Part shown: positions 62,944 through 64,000 of the stretch, one piece after another
Layout: each line of letters begins with the position of its first letter
How positions within the stretch are numbered: the stretch's first letter is position 1
DNA from: Xanthomarina sp. F1114
GTDB lineage: Bacteria > Bacteroidota > Bacteroidia > Flavobacteriales > Flavobacteriaceae
Assembly: GCF_026410255.1 (NCBI RefSeq)
Contig: NZ_JAPMLL010000009.1
Location: 1 to 64,000, forward strand
Direction of reading: 5' to 3'
Length of the DNA: 64,000 bases
Notes under the pieces: model-generated
Seen by the model: only the letters and a program-made list of their open reading frames with translations
Database searches by the model: none
What the model was told of the DNA's origin: nothing
Position numbers and translations under genes: made by a program

Positions 62944-64000
62944 TTATAGTTGCTTATCTTGTTGTCTTCGTTTGTCGTATTTAATATCCTTAAGCAGGTT
63001 AGATTTAATTCCTATAAAGAAATTCCATTGAGAGTTATTTCCAAAAGGAATCCAATTTAGGCTCATTCGCCAACTTAATAAATCTCTTTCAAATCTCAAA
63101 GAAGTATAGGTGAAGCCTTTATTTTTAAAGTCGTATCCGGAAGATGCACCAACTTTCCAGCGTGGTGATAATTCTACATCTCCAGAAAACATTAAGGAAT
63201 GCGAAGAAATATCATCTTCACGTCTCGCATTTGCATAGTTAACTGCATAGGCAAAGCGTATACTCCATGGAATAACACTAGTATATAAGTCGCTTGGTGT
63301 ATTTTCCTCTTCATCGTCGTCCTCTTCATAAAAACTCTGATTTGCAAAATCTTGAGAACGTCCAAATAAATCGTCAGCACGACCACCACTTCTAATATTT
63401 TCAGCATAGCTTTCTTCAGTTTCGCCACCGGTAAATGTGGTGTTAGAAATAGAATAATTCATAGTAACATTGGCGCTAGTTAATCTGAATAAACTTCCTC
63501 CATTATCAATATTCCAACGGTCAATCATATTATTGTTGTTGTCTAAAGCGTAAGGATTTAAAACTGCTCCAAAATTAACAGACATTTTCCCTTTTAATAA
63601 TTGAGTGCTTCCAGAAATGGTAACATTATTCCAGTTTAAAGAATCTGCAGCAATATCATAACCTGTATTAATATTTAGGTTGTCTAATAGTTTTATTTTT
63701 CTAGGTTCGGTTGCCGTAGAATCTTTATCGCGAACCTTCATTTCAATATTATTTCCTAAAGCAAATCCAACCATATTAGAGTGTCTGTTGTTTGGAGAAC
63801 CAAAAACAGATTTCTCAAATTTAGAATATTCAACTTGCTCTTTAGTTAAACCATCTGCACTTACCACTTCGTAAGTGTCGTAATATTGGTCGAAAGACGG
63901 GTTGATACTATAACTTATAGATGGTCTCATTACGTGTCTAAGAGCTTTAATCTTCTTGTCTTCACCTTCTTTTTCAAAATTAAACATTCCGTAAAGAGTG
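62944..64000 (-). CDS. lptD: LptD-like outer-membrane LPS assembly protein, partial
   Basis: At least 351 C-terminal residues are visible, and the frame continues past the window edge at its 5' end, so the gene is partial. The sequence has long beta-strand patterns ending in aromatics, for example LMFSGDVELSPRWKVGASSGYDF, FTYTSLRFERDLLSWRMSLNW and FFIGIKSNLL. An acidic loop YEEDDDEEENTP lies between strands. The layout and the neighbour RidA match the flavobacterial putative LPS assembly protein LptD. Cysteine-based contacts, as in E. coli LptD, are not visible in this part. The visible methionine at 63987 is internal, not the start. Confidence 0.8.
   Translation of the reverse strand, partial: TLYGMFNFEKEGEDKKIKALRHVMRPSISYSINPSFDQYYDTYEVVSADGLTKEQVEYSKFEKSVFGSPNNRHSNMVGFALGNNIEMKVRDKDSTATEPRKIKLLDNLNINTGYDIAADSLNWNNVTISGSTQLLKGKMSVNFGAVLNPYALDNNNNMIDRWNIDNGGSLFRLTSANVTMNYSISNTTFTGGETEESYAENIRSGGRADDLFGRSQDFANQSFYEEDDDEEENTPSDLYTSVIPWSIRFAYAVNYANARREDDISSHSLMFSGDVELSPRWKVGASSGYDFKNKGFTYTSLRFERDLLSWRMSLNWIPFGNNSQWNFFIGIKSNLLKDIKYDKRRQQDKQL

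Overview
The window is AT-rich chromosomal DNA from a member of the Flavobacteriaceae (phylum Bacteroidota). The evidence is the promoter style (TAnnTTTG -7 elements, no Shine-Dalgarno runs), a large SprB-repeat surface protein, DUF3822 and DUF4159 proteins, a divergent tsaD/tamB pair, an LptD-like protein beside RidA, and a DnaX that lacks the zinc module. Most of the window is core housekeeping sequence on both strands. No phage, IS element, CRISPR array or rRNA operon was seen.

Layout. 1-3396 (minus): a partial giant secreted adhesin-like protein preceded by a small exported partner. 3872-7533 (plus): a polyphosphate block, SixA-like phosphatase, PPK1 and Ppx. 7634-14000: an outer-membrane barrel protein, then miaE, a lipoprotein, dnaX, the RNase P RNA gene (plus), rsmD, a DUF3822 protein and a membrane protein. 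14124-18815 (plus): a helicase, then kdsB, a HAD phosphatase, a KdnB-like Fe-alcohol dehydrogenase and a PlsC-like acyltransferase, probably an LPS Kdo/Kdo8N operon. 19005-25787 (minus): a CarboxypepD-regulatory-like protein, YebC, a pterin dehydratase, an SDR protein, glutaminase, gcvT and an esterase lipoprotein. 25864-36660: GNAT, Nnr (NAD(P)HX repair), a TlpA-like thioredoxin, hutH, a hypothetical protein, clpC and gyrA. 36689-42208: a TPR protein, an NlpC/P60 protein, a thiolase and a PgpH-type c-di-AMP phosphodiesterase.

42234-42974 is the most unusual part: a tRNA operon Ser(GCT)-Pro(TGG)-Arg(TCT) with a strong promoter. The 3' half of tRNA-Arg plus its terminator (69 bp) is repeated perfectly 346 bp downstream, and a small GIY-YIG nuclease gene sits between the two copies. 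The distal copy is a half-tRNA whose anticodon arm is replaced by a palindrome, and its D-arm sequence supplies the nuclease stop codon. It reads as a minimal tRNA-associated mobile module. Just beyond it is a secreted protein made almost entirely of six 19-residue repeats.

43656-50342 (minus): a HAD phosphatase, a THUMP-like methyltransferase, an AI-2E transporter family protein, TrmH, a DUF4159 protein, RsmE, a parvulin and TsaD, read in reverse order as one long tract rich in RNA-modification genes. 50448-54842: TamB, whose start codon is unclear. 54965-58339: a sugar block of pfkA, gap, an N-acetylglucosamine kinase-like gene and mgsA. It is followed by GMP reductase, an S9 peptidase, a methyltransferase, RidA and the C-terminal part of an LptD-like protein running off the end.

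Several starts were moved downstream of the longest open frame where a signal peptide, family length or promoter position supported it. Function calls rest on motif recognition without database searches.
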